A stretch of DNA of 64,000 nucleotides, taken from assembly GCF_900074925.1 (NCBI RefSeq), contig NW_019716274.1, forward strand, positions 505,706 through 569,705. The letters are read 5' to 3'. Positions 1 to 10,653 of this stretch are shown here, one piece after another. Each line of letters opens with the position of its first letter. The stretch's first letter is position 1. The notes under the pieces were generated by a model. It was given only the letters and a program-made list of their open reading frames with translations. It was not told the origin of the DNA and made no database searches. The translations under genes and the position numbers were made by a program. This DNA is from Ramularia collo-cygni (Eukaryota > Ascomycota > Dothideomycetes > Mycosphaerellales > Mycosphaerellaceae).

Positions 1-236
1 GCAGGCGGCTAAAGCTCCGAAATGCCATAGGACTGCACGACTCCTGGCAATATGCGACAGTCGTGTCATTTGATGCGGAATTCCGCATTCGTTTTCGATT
101 CATGGTGCTCGTTCCTAGTCCGGATATGAAAGCAGCACATTATTATTCCTAGTTGCGTGNCTTTGTAAGTTGGCAGGTCAACGATCGGTGCAGTTCATCG
201 ACAGATCCAGACGGTAGATTGGAGCTGTTCAACCGG

Positions 237-1748
237 CTAGAACTTCTGGTCTGCGGCGCCGTAGGCAGGGAATCCTCCCGGTACGTCGCCCGGCTCAGCG
301 GGATAGATCCCACCTGTTGGCAGGTATCCCGTACTGTATCCTAAGTTGTGACCAGAGGATAGAGCAGCGCCGTCGGATATCGAGCTCAGATCTGGATATG
401 AAGGGCCAACATCTCCCTGCGCTTGTCCCGGATATTGCCCTTGTGTCTGTGTATAGTAACTGTTGTTATAGTACTGGCGGGGGACCGCGCTTGCCGCTGC
501 TGTTGCGCCTGGATCGCCGAACGTCTGCTGCTGCGAAACCGCCGCGGAGGTTGGATAAGCAGGCTGCTGGTTGCTGCCGGTAGAGGTTGGTGATGGCAAA
601 GCGCTCTGCTGGTGGATCGTTTGCCAGCTCACTGGTGTCTGAGGTCCCATGGGTTGCTGGCGATTCATAATCGGTATGTTAAGGGGCGAGTGAGCTTGCG
701 GTCCGTAGCTGTTAGAGACGCGTTGTTGATCGCTGGATGCCCACGTGCGACTCCCCGAGGACATCGAATTGTTGTAGTGAGGAGCTGGAGGCTCTCCAAC
801 AGGCATGTGCTGGGACTGATACATGTGCGCGGAGTCGTAGTCGCCGCTGGATCGATGTCGTTTTGCAGCGGGAGACTGAGCGGAGGACATATAGTGGTCT
901 TGGACCGCACCTCCGAAGATGCCTGGGTGATTCGCAGGAGATGATGTGTCTTGCGGCGACGCATTGTTGAACGCCCGCTTTGTGCCAATGCTGTGTGTGA
1001 TCAGCAAATGGAAGCATGCTGCGAAAGCTTTGGCGGGCTTAACTTACCCAGACCCGGCACGGTTGTCTTTGCGCACTCGAAGCTTGACCCCTTGGTCCGA
1101 AAACGTACGCGTCAGGTGCGTCGACTCAGACATGCTGCCAAAGTCCCTCTGCGCCAATACTGCAGGGAGTCAGCACTGTCGGAGGGTAACTTTTACCATC
1201 TTTGACCTACCGGGGAAAACATCTGAATCAATGCCACTCATGTAGACGACTTGATCGCTATCCCTGCTGGTCGTTAGCTTGAGACTCTGCCCCGTAGACG
1301 CGACCAACCTACTTGGCAGTATCGAAGAGGCTGAAGCGAAGCTTGTAATGCCCAATTTTACGGGCTGAGATATCCCCAAAGACGAAGAATCCGCCATCTT
1401 CAGAGCAGTTAGCAAACCAAGTCTGATATATCAACTAATTGAGGAGTGCGTACCTTTGTTGTTGATGTCCTTCAGTCTGTGCAATGAAGAGACGGTCTGT
1501 CCGATGAGATTTCTCCCGGGCATCAATTCTTCCCCTCCATCTTTGCAGAGAATCAACGTGACCATCATGAATGTTCGAGGGCTCACCAGCCACTGGCTAT
1601 TCGCTGCATCTCGGGGATCGTCGTACTTGAGCTCGATGATGGGAGGTGGATCTATCGGCTTCCGGTTTTTTGGGTTGTTCTCTTGAACGACTTGAGCTCG
1701 TACTGGTTGTTGTCGAACAATCAGTCGCACACTGTTGCGTGCCATCAT
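237..1748 (-). CDS. vosA: Velvet-domain regulator, VosA type
   Basis: Nuclear velvet-family transcription factor. In Aspergillus, VosA controls spore maturation, trehalose content and repression of development, usually with VelB. Five exons read on the minus strand: 1748-1454, 1397-1313, 1263-1211, 1159-1048 and 990-237, giving 432 aa in one frame, close to the usual VosA length of about 430. The velvet fold is spread over exons 1-4: RLIVRQQPVRAQ and KPIDPPPIIEL at the N terminus, then SSLHRLKDINNKDGGFFVFG across intron 1, and THLTRTFSDQGVKLRVRK at its end. The last exon codes a Gln/Ser/Tyr/Pro-rich tail with a basic nuclear-localisation-like AAKRHR. VelB is less likely because the velvet domain lacks a long insert. 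The start at 1748 directly precedes the conserved block. Confidence 0.82.
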
Positions 1749-4700
1749 GCTTGCCTAACGTTGGCACTCAGAGCTGCCCGCACGACTTTCGGCAGTAAGT
1801 CAAGGTTTGGATGGATGGACTGTTGGCGATTATCCGTGGAAAGGTTGATGCTTCGAATGGTACGCAACGAGAAGTCGCGCGTTGGGGGACCAAAGCCCAA
1901 TTGTATGCCGTGGGCCGCCAAGAGGACAGAAAAACTGAACGGGTAATCACCTGCGATGTGATTGCTGTGCGGCAACGTCGGATGGTTCAAGCTCGAGGAA
2001 TCGTCACCGCGACCGGCTGGAATAATGAGATTGCAAGTCGTTGGCACGGAAGAGGTAATCACACGCTTAGCTGTTCGAATAGTACGTGCTTGAGAAATAA
2101 TGGTGATGATTCGACGTGCTCGCAAGAAACAATGGTGATGAGTCGATGTGCTGTCCGTTGTCAATCGGTCGAGGTTCTGCGATCCGTATGACGAGACGCG
2201 GAAGAGAAGCTGCGTATTGATAGTACGAGCCTTGGAAGCTGTCGCAGACGTTGTGGTGCCTTCCGCAACGGGTTCCTGAGCAATAAGAAGCGGCAACGCT
2301 CTCCCGACCCCGTGTCTCAAGACGGCTTTTCGTCCCAAATGGCGGCTCTACGATTCCAAGATTGAGAGCAAGTGCTCTACAGGATCGACGGACGTCTGCG
2401 CAGACCAAGATGAGAGAAGACCAGCAAGCGGGCCGCAGTAAGTGCACCCAAGAATATGAACCCGACTCCGCGAGGTGCCTTGCAGGAAGCTGGAGGTCGC
2501 CGCGGATTTGGATGTCGTCAACCGGCTCTGAAACTGGCTACCCACTCTCTTTTTGGGGGTTAGTTGTGGTTTCAGATGGTCGATGCAAAAGATGGGTGAG
2601 ACCGGAATGGGATCCAGTTCCAGCCTGCTCTATCTAGTAGTAGTGATCGACTGCTCGGTGCTAGCTCCCGATGTCGATGGAGGGGAGGTACTCAATCGAG
2701 GTCCGGCGAAAAACTCTTCGAAGCACAATGAGAGTGGAAGGGAGTAACGGTGAGCAGCCAGACACGTCTCCCTTGCCGTCTCATCAATACTGGCGCCGCA
2801 GCAGCGTGATGTTGTATGCCCACTTCGCAGCCGCGAGCAGTCCACTGCCGGCCTGTGAGTGGTGGTTGAGTGCAGGAAGCTTTGTGGTTTCGCTACCACC
2901 GTCTGCAGCAGGGAGGCTTCGGGAGCTGCGATCCGATTTCCGCGAACACGGCCTACGTCTGCAGCGGTGCAGCTGGATGTTGGCTAGCAAGCGGCAGTGG
3001 GGTTGAAGATCACAACCAGAGAAAGGTCAGAGGGAGGCGGGTCTGCTGGCGGCATCACACGGATTTTTCAGGTTGCATCATCATATGGCCGCTGCCGCTA
3101 GCATTCAGAGTGGAAACAATGGAGGATCAACACCAACGGGTCCGCATGGCCGCTGGCGACAGACCAAGGCGGCGCCGGGATGCCAATTCGTGCAAGGTAC
3201 TTGGGACGGGTCTCGTGGCGCTGGCGATGTCGGGCACCACCACGACTGGACTCTGCGCGTCGCTTCCGTATCAATTTCGACATCATGCGAAGAACAGCCC
3301 TGGAGGCTAGCACTAAGCAGACGGCTGCGGAGCACCCTTGCAAGCCGGGTCCACTCCAAGAGAACGACAGCCAAACTCTAATGGGCCCCATTTGCAACGC
3401 GCGAGGGAGGGCTCACCGGCCTCAGCGCCGGTGGCGGACAGCTCATGAGCAGCCACATCTCTGACCTGCGCCGATCTCCAAAAGTCAATGGCATGCGTGA
3501 ATCATTATTAAAACTCCATGGCCGGCTGCAGAGGATGACTTCTGGCCCTTCGCACCCGTCGCCCACCCACGCGTCTAGGTATTCACGCCCGCCTCGTCAC
3601 CTGCCTATGGTGGAGCACAGCACAGCAGGGCGCACAAAAGCACTCCGGCCGCAGTGCTACGAGTCAATCGGCGTGCAGTCGGCTTAGTCTCGCCAATTAA
3701 ATGGCGAGACTGGTGCTACCAGACACGTTCTCAACGGACGCCGACATATCTTGACAGTTCTCGCGTGGCAACCCTGCTCTGAGAAGCTCGTTTCCATCAA
3801 GCGGTTGGCTATTGTCTCTCGGGGTCAGACTCAAACCATAGTGCCACACTGGGACGCCAGACGTCGGCAAGACGATCAGAAGAAGGTTGATCGGAACGAC
3901 AGCAACCGGGTTGACTGCCTTCTAGGGTCGCGGTGGAAGTACATCACGTGAAGCAGGGATTGTGACTCGTAATCGCACACTCACTTTAGCCTCACTCCTC
4001 CGTATCGCACGCACATGACACAACACCCCGGCATCCGCAGTACGTACGTACCTACGTCCACCTCGTTATTGTTCCAGTCGCTGGCTGTGAAATGATGGTG
4101 GCGCAAGATTATTTTGCATCGGACGAAAGGCAAGAAAGCTGACGTCTTGATGTCTTGGCATCCTTCTGTTGTCAGACCCGTGGACTGCTTTCGAATGACC
4201 CTGGCGAAGAGATAATCCATCACACGGTGTGTTCCAGGGGCATGCGGTTCTGATGACCCGTCCTCCACTTGCCCGTGGAGCGCTGCAGGCGTGTGTTGGT
4301 CGGCGGTCGCACTCGCAGTCAACGGCTTTTAAGCGCACATGGCACAACCGACTTGTGACACCTCGCCAGCGAACCCCTTGCTGTGATAGTAAACGACCTT
4401 TTGAATCCGGCGTTCCAAACAATGGGATTGTGCCCAATCTTGAGGCCAAACGTTTCGCTCTGGCGGACATTCTACGTTGGACGTAAACTGAAAGATGGCT
4501 GGCGACTTGCCGGCCATCTGCTCCGGTCGGGGATTCGGGCGTCAAGGAGATCCTCGAAGCAGTCAGCGTACAGTATCCACATCCTGTCTTTTCGTCTAAT
4601 TGAGTGTGCTGTCACACGCGCGTATGCTCGCCTAGCGAAGTCGCCAACAAACGTTTGCCGGGCGTGAGTGTAGTACAACGCCGTGTGCCTTTGCTCGGTT

Positions 4701-6973
4701 GAAGGGACTGTACGCATCCATGGATGCTTCTAGCGTTCCATCCCCGGTCTGGTGGCTGCCACGCGACAGTCTAGGATTCTCTTTACTTTCCCAGGTTTCT
4801 CACAAGATGAAGCGTGGTTCGATGTCGATCATTCTTCCACCGCAGATACCACTTGGCTGAAAGGGGCGCCATACCTTAAACCTCGCTGCTTCAAAATGCT
4901 TCTGCTTGGAATCTGCAGTGATGCAAATCACACATAGTCAAGACTATTCGCTCCCATTTTCTTGTGATGTACCTCTGAGTACCCCCCAATAGGCACATTT
5001 CTGCATCAGGACCTTCGACTGCTGGCGAAAGACGCTCGTACGACGTTAGACTCCAGGATTGAAATGAATAGCGCGACCTTCCGGGTCTGAGCAACTTGGG
5101 AAGGCTCGTAAATGTGTCCGTTCTCTGTTGGCAGCACATCTGGAAGTGGCTTTGATTCACTTGCGTTCTCGCGCAAATACAGGCAAGGTATTCTTCGTTC
5201 AGCTACAAAGAAACACCACTTCGGTCAACGTAGAGACCTCAGCTCTTACTGGTGATTCCGTCAACTCTGCACGTCTACAGGCGCCGCTTGAAGCATGAGA
5301 ATATAATGATTACCGAACGGACTGATGTCCTTCTCAGGCTTATCTATATCGCGTAGGCCGGAAACCATGCCAACGCATCCATGGATGGTTCTCTGGAAGT
5401 TCCATTCCACTCCTATGCGCCGAGATGCTAATCTGTGACCTCAACCTCAACTGGCGTCAAATGCTAATTGACTGCTCGATCTCCAGGTTTCCGGGAGCTA
5501 TACTGTGTAGAACGGACCTCGATTTGGATCTGCTTCCACTGCAGCAAGTGGATATTCTGCTGCTATCTACATCTTTCCCGGTTTCTGGCGTGAGAGTCAA
5601 CACGAACTTGGTGCTGTTTGTTCACGCACTTCCCAGTTAATCACCACTCACGAGAACTGCGTTGACTCGCGAGCACTCCTTTCAAGGACACACTGGGCAC
5701 GTCTCAGGGTATCCCATCAACTATAGAACATCTCAGCTGCGAATTGGTCCTCGCATTAGTCCTTTCACTAATCCAACGCGGTCTTGTCAAATTTCAGATT
5801 CTTCCTCGTATAACATGGAAACCCGTTCCAAATAGGTTCGATACGCACGGCAGCATCATGGTCCTTGTCAGGTCCTGGATTCATAGACCAGAATCTCGCG
5901 TTCTGTCACTTTCTGTTTCGGCCGTCGTAGCGTTCTTAATCCTCCGCTTCGATCCAAACCGCACGCAGTGTGTGATTCGGAGTTTCTTGTTGCCACGCTT
6001 ATATGATGCGAGAATGNGTTATTAAGACCGGCAGGCGGCGAAGGGCCCGACGCCTACTCTAGACAGGCTTCTGTTCAGCACAATCTGCCTCGCCTTGGAG
6101 AATCGAGGGGCGGTCAGTATGATCGCTCCGATGACTTCCATCGGCGCACAGGGCACCGTCCATGCGGCTAGGTTGGTATTTGTAGTGCTTTTGCGATAGT
6201 CCTTGTCCTCGATGGTTCCCGGCGGGAAGTGCGATCTTGTCATTGAATGGTAGACATGGTCGCCAGCTTTCCATTGGAGCTGCGATGTTCTGGCCAGGCG
6301 AGTGTCGCGATACGGCTGAAGATTGCGTATCACAGTTTCATTGAGCTGATAATGTCATCGAATCGCCGATTGTATCGACCGGTAGAACGGGATGCTATCA
6401 TATTTGATGGAAACATTGAACAAGCTGTGGGCAAAGTCCATTCTAGTAGGTAGTGCCGAGATGCATGTGCGGGTACGAAGTCCGACCATCTGCACGGGAA
6501 ATCACCTCCACTGCTGCGCTTTGTCACAGAGTTAGAGGCATTCACCGTCTCTTATAATATACTTTGCACGAGCAGAACACCATCGGCCATGGTTCTTGTG
6601 GCGCTGTATCTGGGGTACGCCGCCTCACACCATCTGCGATAACACCGGNGCACAGCAGCAGCTGCCAAGTGCGAAGGGTGGGTGGGATGGCCGGGCTCAA
6701 CACCTGCATCATCCCGGATCAGCTTGTTGGAGGACAAAAAGGAAAGACAAAAGGCACCAACGTCAACCCAACTGCCTTCTCCGGACCAGCAAGTCTTATC
6801 GCTTTCGCGCCCGCTATTCTTCCTGTGACGCAACGGTGCTCTATCTTCGTCCATATCTTAAAGTACATACGACACTGCCCTCTTCGCCAATAAACTTAAA
6901 ATTACCAGCTTCGAAATGTCTTCCGCCGGTGAGTCGCTTCCACATCCACAACCGCATCGTGTGCAGCACCGTG
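1749..6973. other. Long gene-poor interval
   Basis: About 5.2 kb between the divergently transcribed velvet gene and the carbonic anhydrase. Short open frames occur on both strands, but none shows a recognised domain, a consistent splice pattern or codon bias like the neighbouring genes. The longest are near 1745-2338 and 4066-4545 on the minus strand. The minus frame at 6022-6333 looks somewhat protein-like but matches no family I know. The interval probably holds a long 5' region of the velvet gene, as is common for developmental regulators, plus the carbonic anhydrase promoter. Confidence 0.5.
3686..3711. repeat. Perfect 10-bp inverted repeat with AT loop
   Basis: The arms AGTCTCGCCA (3686-3695) and TGGCGAGACT (3702-3711) are exact reverse complements around the 6-nt loop ATTAAA. 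The element could form a hairpin or be a dimeric protein-binding site. It lies in the gene-poor interval with no gene beside it, so its role is unknown. Confidence 0.6.
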
Positions 6974-7753
6974 ATGGCCGCGAGGGTCGCCCTGCGTCCG
7001 TTACTGCGTCCGGTCTCGCTCTGCCGAATGCCAGTACCTTTCCTGATCAACCATCCGACCTCTCGCCATCTTCACCGCTCCGTCCCAATAGGCACCACCA
7101 CCGAGCTGTCGCTGACCGCCTCAGGCGACGCCTACAAGCATGCCCTCGAAGGGAACAAGAAATGGGCTACGCAATGCTGCGAACAGACGCCCGAGTTCTT
7201 CCCCAAGTGTGCCAAAGGCCAGGCGCCGCCCATCCTTTGGCTAGGATGTGCCGACTCTCGAGTCCCCGAAACGACTGTACTGGGCTGCAAGCCCGGTGAT
7301 ATCTTCACGCACCGCAACATCGCCAACATCATCAATCCAACCGACATCAGCCTGCTTTCGATCGTGCAATTTGCCGTCTTTCACTTGAAGGTCAAGCACA
7401 TCGTCGTGTGCGGACACACATCTTGCGGTGGAATAGCTGCCTCGCTGGCCAATGCCAAGCTGGACGTTCTGGACATCTGGTTGCAGCCCATCCGGCAGCT
7501 CAGAGAGCAGTACTCTGATGAGCTTGCGTCCATGGACGAGAAAGACCGCGGTACTTTCTTGGCGAAAAAGAATGTGCAGGCGGGTGTGGAAAATCTCAAA
7601 CGGATCCCAACCGTCATCGACGCCATGCGTGAGCGAGGCGTGGAGCTTCACGCTGTTATATACGATCTGGCCACGGGTTTGTTGGAGGAGGTGCCAGACG
7701 AGGAGGACGAGAAGAAGGCCGCTCACCGCGTCTGCGCATTCGAAAGAAAGTAG
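6974..7753 (+). CDS. Beta-class carbonic anhydrase, probably mitochondrial
   Basis: Zinc enzyme that interconverts CO2 and bicarbonate, supplying bicarbonate to carboxylases and CO2 sensing (family of yeast Nce103). The 259-aa frame shows the beta-class signature: CADSR at residues 92-96 (zinc ligand Cys92 and the Asp94-Arg96 dyad), and H148-T-S-C151-G-G giving the other two zinc ligands. The first 40 residues are rich in Arg, Leu, Ser and His and nearly lack acidic residues, as in a mitochondrial presequence. I chose the ATG at 6974; the frame is open further upstream, but an earlier ATG at 6916 runs in another frame and splicing it in gives a stop. Single-exon gene. Confidence 0.88.
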   Translation: MAARVALRPLLRPVSLCRMPVPFLINHPTSRHLHRSVPIGTTTELSLTASGDAYKHALEGNKKWATQCCEQTPEFFPKCAKGQAPPILWLGCADSRVPETTVLGCKPGDIFTHRNIANIINPTDISLLSIVQFAVFHLKVKHIVVCGHTSCGGIAASLANAKLDVLDIWLQPIRQLREQYSDELASMDEKDRGTFLAKKNVQAGVENLKRIPTVIDAMRERGVELHAVIYDLATGLLEEVPDEEDEKKAAHRVCAFERK

Positions 7754-9028
7754 GCATGTGTGGAGGGAGACATTTACCTGACTTACTTTGGAGCGGATAT
7801 TTGGATTGCGGTGGGAGAAAGTCATTTGCTTGTCTAGTCTCCGCTGGTAGGACATGGGATGGCACGGGTCACGACCCAATTATCATTACACATTCCATAT
7901 CATCACAAGACTGTCCTACCTTGGGTTGTTTTCTGTGTTCAATTGGTGAATCAACTTTGGGCTATCTCTTCAGAGTGGCTTCTACGATCTTTGAGTCATA
8001 ATGAGCGGTCAGTTCCCTGATCCTTCATCGCTGGGTACGAACGACGGCGTTGCCTACTTGATATCGACGAATGTGCAGGTGGAAGGTCAGTTGCGATGTA
8101 TTTACAATGTACCTTAGTAGCAAGTGTAAGTCAATGCAAGTGGCTGTGCCGCAGACGTTGCACATTTTGCTCCCACTCTCCTCGAACATCTCCTTGGTAT
8201 GCAGAAAACATACAGCGCCTTGTATTATATCAAGCAGAAAGCATACAGTCAATCCAGGATCGTATTCATGAGCGATACCACTGTCAACCATGACTAGAAA
8301 TAGCCGCAAGCGAAAAAAACATTACCCCAACCCTGACCCTACTGGAATAGCACCGCCAGAAAGACACCACATCCAAACGCAACTGCGCGAGAGGGATCGA
8401 TGCCATCAAATCTCCCGCGTGCTAACACCTTTCCAAGTCGACACACGGGAGTGGTAGCGTGGACCTGCCCGACGATTGACAATGCCAGAGACGAGGGCGA
8501 CGCAAATAGACTGCCGTACAGAGCGAATGGCTCCGTTCGACGTTGACAGGCCCATTACATCGCACGAATGCACAATGTTCGCCACCAAAGATGCGCGCTC
8601 AAGTACGAAGCCCCGACTTGACTTGTACAAGAATAATGAGAGAGTCTGTTAGTCTTGCGAATACGCAGCTTCCCGGATATTGGAACACAGNGTTCAGAAA
8701 GTGACGTCTCAGATCGATGGCGAACATGTAAAAGTAAGGTACCTGGTTCAAAGGAAGCTCAAAGCCCGGTGAATGAAAAAGATCAGGCCAAGGATGAAGG
8801 AGTGATAAAAGTTGGAAGCGTGACTAGGTACCTTAGATCTGCACCCGGAGTCCGACTCCGAATTCCCCACTTGTGAACCACGGGCAGTATCAGACAGCAA
8901 CAATGTTCGCCTATTTGCCAGCAAACCCTGCTCTGTCAGTCTGACCCGATCTTCCAATCATGTGGACAAACACTGACTGAACTTTGATGAGACAGCAGAA
9001 GCATAATCTTCGGCACGAGGCTGATACA
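7754..9028. other. Intergenic, no gene seen
   Basis: 3' flank of the carbonic anhydrase and upstream region of the first Zn2Cys6 gene. Only short frames without recognisable domains; one isolated N near 8692. No tRNA-like or repeat structure noticed. Confidence 0.5.
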
Positions 9029-9670
9029 ATGGAACTGCCGTTGAGTGGAGTTTCTAGCCCAGATGTCACAGAACCAGCAGACGGCAGTGGCCCTTCCAGG
9101 CCCAAGAAGAGACTGCAGGTCCGCCATGCGTGCCTGAGTTGCCGGACCGACAAAGTGAAGGTAAGCAACCCGCAGAGATGCCTTCTCGCCATTGAGTGGC
9201 ATTGTTGACTTTGCTCGCCTGGTGATAGTGCTCCGGCGTCCATCCCATGTGTTCGCGNTGCAAGACGCGCAGTCTCGACTGTTCCTACGATGTACCTCTA
9301 GAGAACATGACCAAGATGCAACACTTGCGTAGCAAGATCACCGAACAAGAGCGCCGTCTTGTCCACGTAAGTATCCCGAGGTCGACAGGGCGCGTCCGCC
9401 CAGGGGTCAGCTCACGCACCGGTGTGTTGGGCTGCGTGAGGTCCTCCATCCGCCTGGTATGTATCAAGGACACTGCTGACGGCTGCGGTCTTTAACAACC
9501 AGATCGGTCAAATCTTCGACATCTTGCAGAACGGAACAGACTCGGAGGCCGCCGAGGCATTGGCTCGCCTCCGTATGGGAGAGAAGATGGAAGAGGTCGT
9601 CAACAGCATGCGACTGCGTACGAGTCCAACGAGAGGCTCGAAATCGCCAGAAACAATGGTGTCCGCTTGA
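9029..9670 (+). CDS. Short Zn2Cys6 DNA-binding protein, possibly truncated
   Basis: Three exons (9029-9160, 9229-9366, 9503-9670) join in frame to 145 aa. Exons 1 and 2 build a complete fungal binuclear zinc cluster with spacing C-x2-C-x6-C-x6-C-x2-C-x6-C: CLSC, then RTDKVK before the intron, and CSGVHPMC, CSRC (the R codon contains an N) and C after it. A helical stretch follows (MTKMQHLRSKITEQERRLVH) and then a segment typical of the linker in this family (LARLRMGEKMEEVV). The frame stops at 9668-9670, before any fungal_trans middle homology region. Such proteins normally run to 500-800 aa, so the gene is either decayed after the linker, disrupted by a frameshift, or has unrecognised exons between 9671 and 10330. 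Same strand as, and 1 kb upstream of, a full-length relative. Confidence 0.6.
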
Positions 9671-10653
9671 AGCCTCTGGAGTCGATGCGAGTAGGACGGT
9701 CCGGCAGCCACGGACGCATGCCTTACAACTGGGACCACATACGTGACCTGGCCTTGAGGAAGACCGCCAGTACAGCGACCTCCAGATGGTGTTGCGGGTC
9801 GACCCTTCGATATTCAGCACTCATTGGAAACCATTCCGGGCATGCTTGCGGTTCGCGGAAATGGCCCGGATAGCCATGGTCACGGATGTTGCTGTGTCGA
9901 GGCCGATGCACACGAACGACTTGCTGAATGGGGCCAACACACAAACAGCAAGCCTCCAGCGTCATCTGCAGTGTCGCATGTCAGACAGAAGCCACACTTT
10001 TGCCCCGACATGTTTGCGCGGTAGCAGCTGGTTCCGGGCCAGAGTCTACGTCGACGGACACCAAGCGGAGAGACGATTACTCTGATCTTCCTCAACACTC
10101 GAGCTCTCAGCCGGTTTCAGCCGTATTGAAGCTCGCTCCAACGACACGGCCCACCAAATTGTCGCGATTTCGGCCCGCGAATTAGACACGTTGCGCCAGA
10201 AGCTCTCGGACGGCGATCAGCAATGGTGGGGTGGCACGAAAACATTTCTCAGCCGATACAAGTCCGAGACGAGGGTTTACAACGGAGCGCAGGCGAAAGG
10301 AAAGGATCCCCGTTTGCCAGTCTGCAGGGCCGCAGCATTTTCAGGTTAGTTCAAACCTACGATCGATGGATGTGGGGCGTTTCTTCACAATCTTGAATCG
10401 GCCGGCAAGGCCTGCCAGGCTCTGTGGTTCGTGGTCGGCATTGCAGCTAGCAGAACAGAGCAGCCTAGAGCCCAGAACACAAGGATTAGAGCCTAGGACA
10501 CATCAATTAGAGCCTAGGGCCACAATCTTTACGCATGGCACCGCACAATGTTAGTGACGAGCGTCCAAAATCGTCGGCAGCTGCGGTAAGCCATGGAGAA
10601 GATCACCTGCTATCGAGGCTTCCTTTCATCACTGCATCGGTCAGCTTTTGGCC
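9671..10653 (+). other. Interval between the two Zn2Cys6 genes, possible gene remnant
   Basis: No continuous reading frame links this stretch to the short Zn2Cys6 gene upstream. Protein-like fragments appear in different frames (for instance around 9740-9850 and 10125-10330), as expected of a decayed 3' part, but I could not join them by splice sites. Contains a 21-bp tandem repeat just before the next gene. Confidence 0.35.
10468..10530 (+). repeat. Three-copy 21-bp tandem repeat
   Basis: Three adjacent 21-bp units at 10468-10488, 10489-10509 and 10510-10530. Each starts GAGCC(C/T)AG and units 1 and 2 end ATTA; the third diverges in its second half. Located about 120 bp upstream of the second Zn2Cys6 gene, in its promoter or in remnant sequence. 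In one frame it reads as repeated LEPRT-like peptides. Confidence 0.7.

Noticed and set aside
4066..4545. 159-aa minus-strand frame in the gene-poor interval
   Set aside because: Mixed composition rich in Arg, Ser, Cys and Pro without domain, splice context or codon bias; reads as chance frame.
6916..6973. Upstream ATG and mini intron for the carbonic anhydrase
   Set aside because: Joining ATGTCTTCCGCCG through GTGAGT...GTGCAG runs into TGA two codons later.
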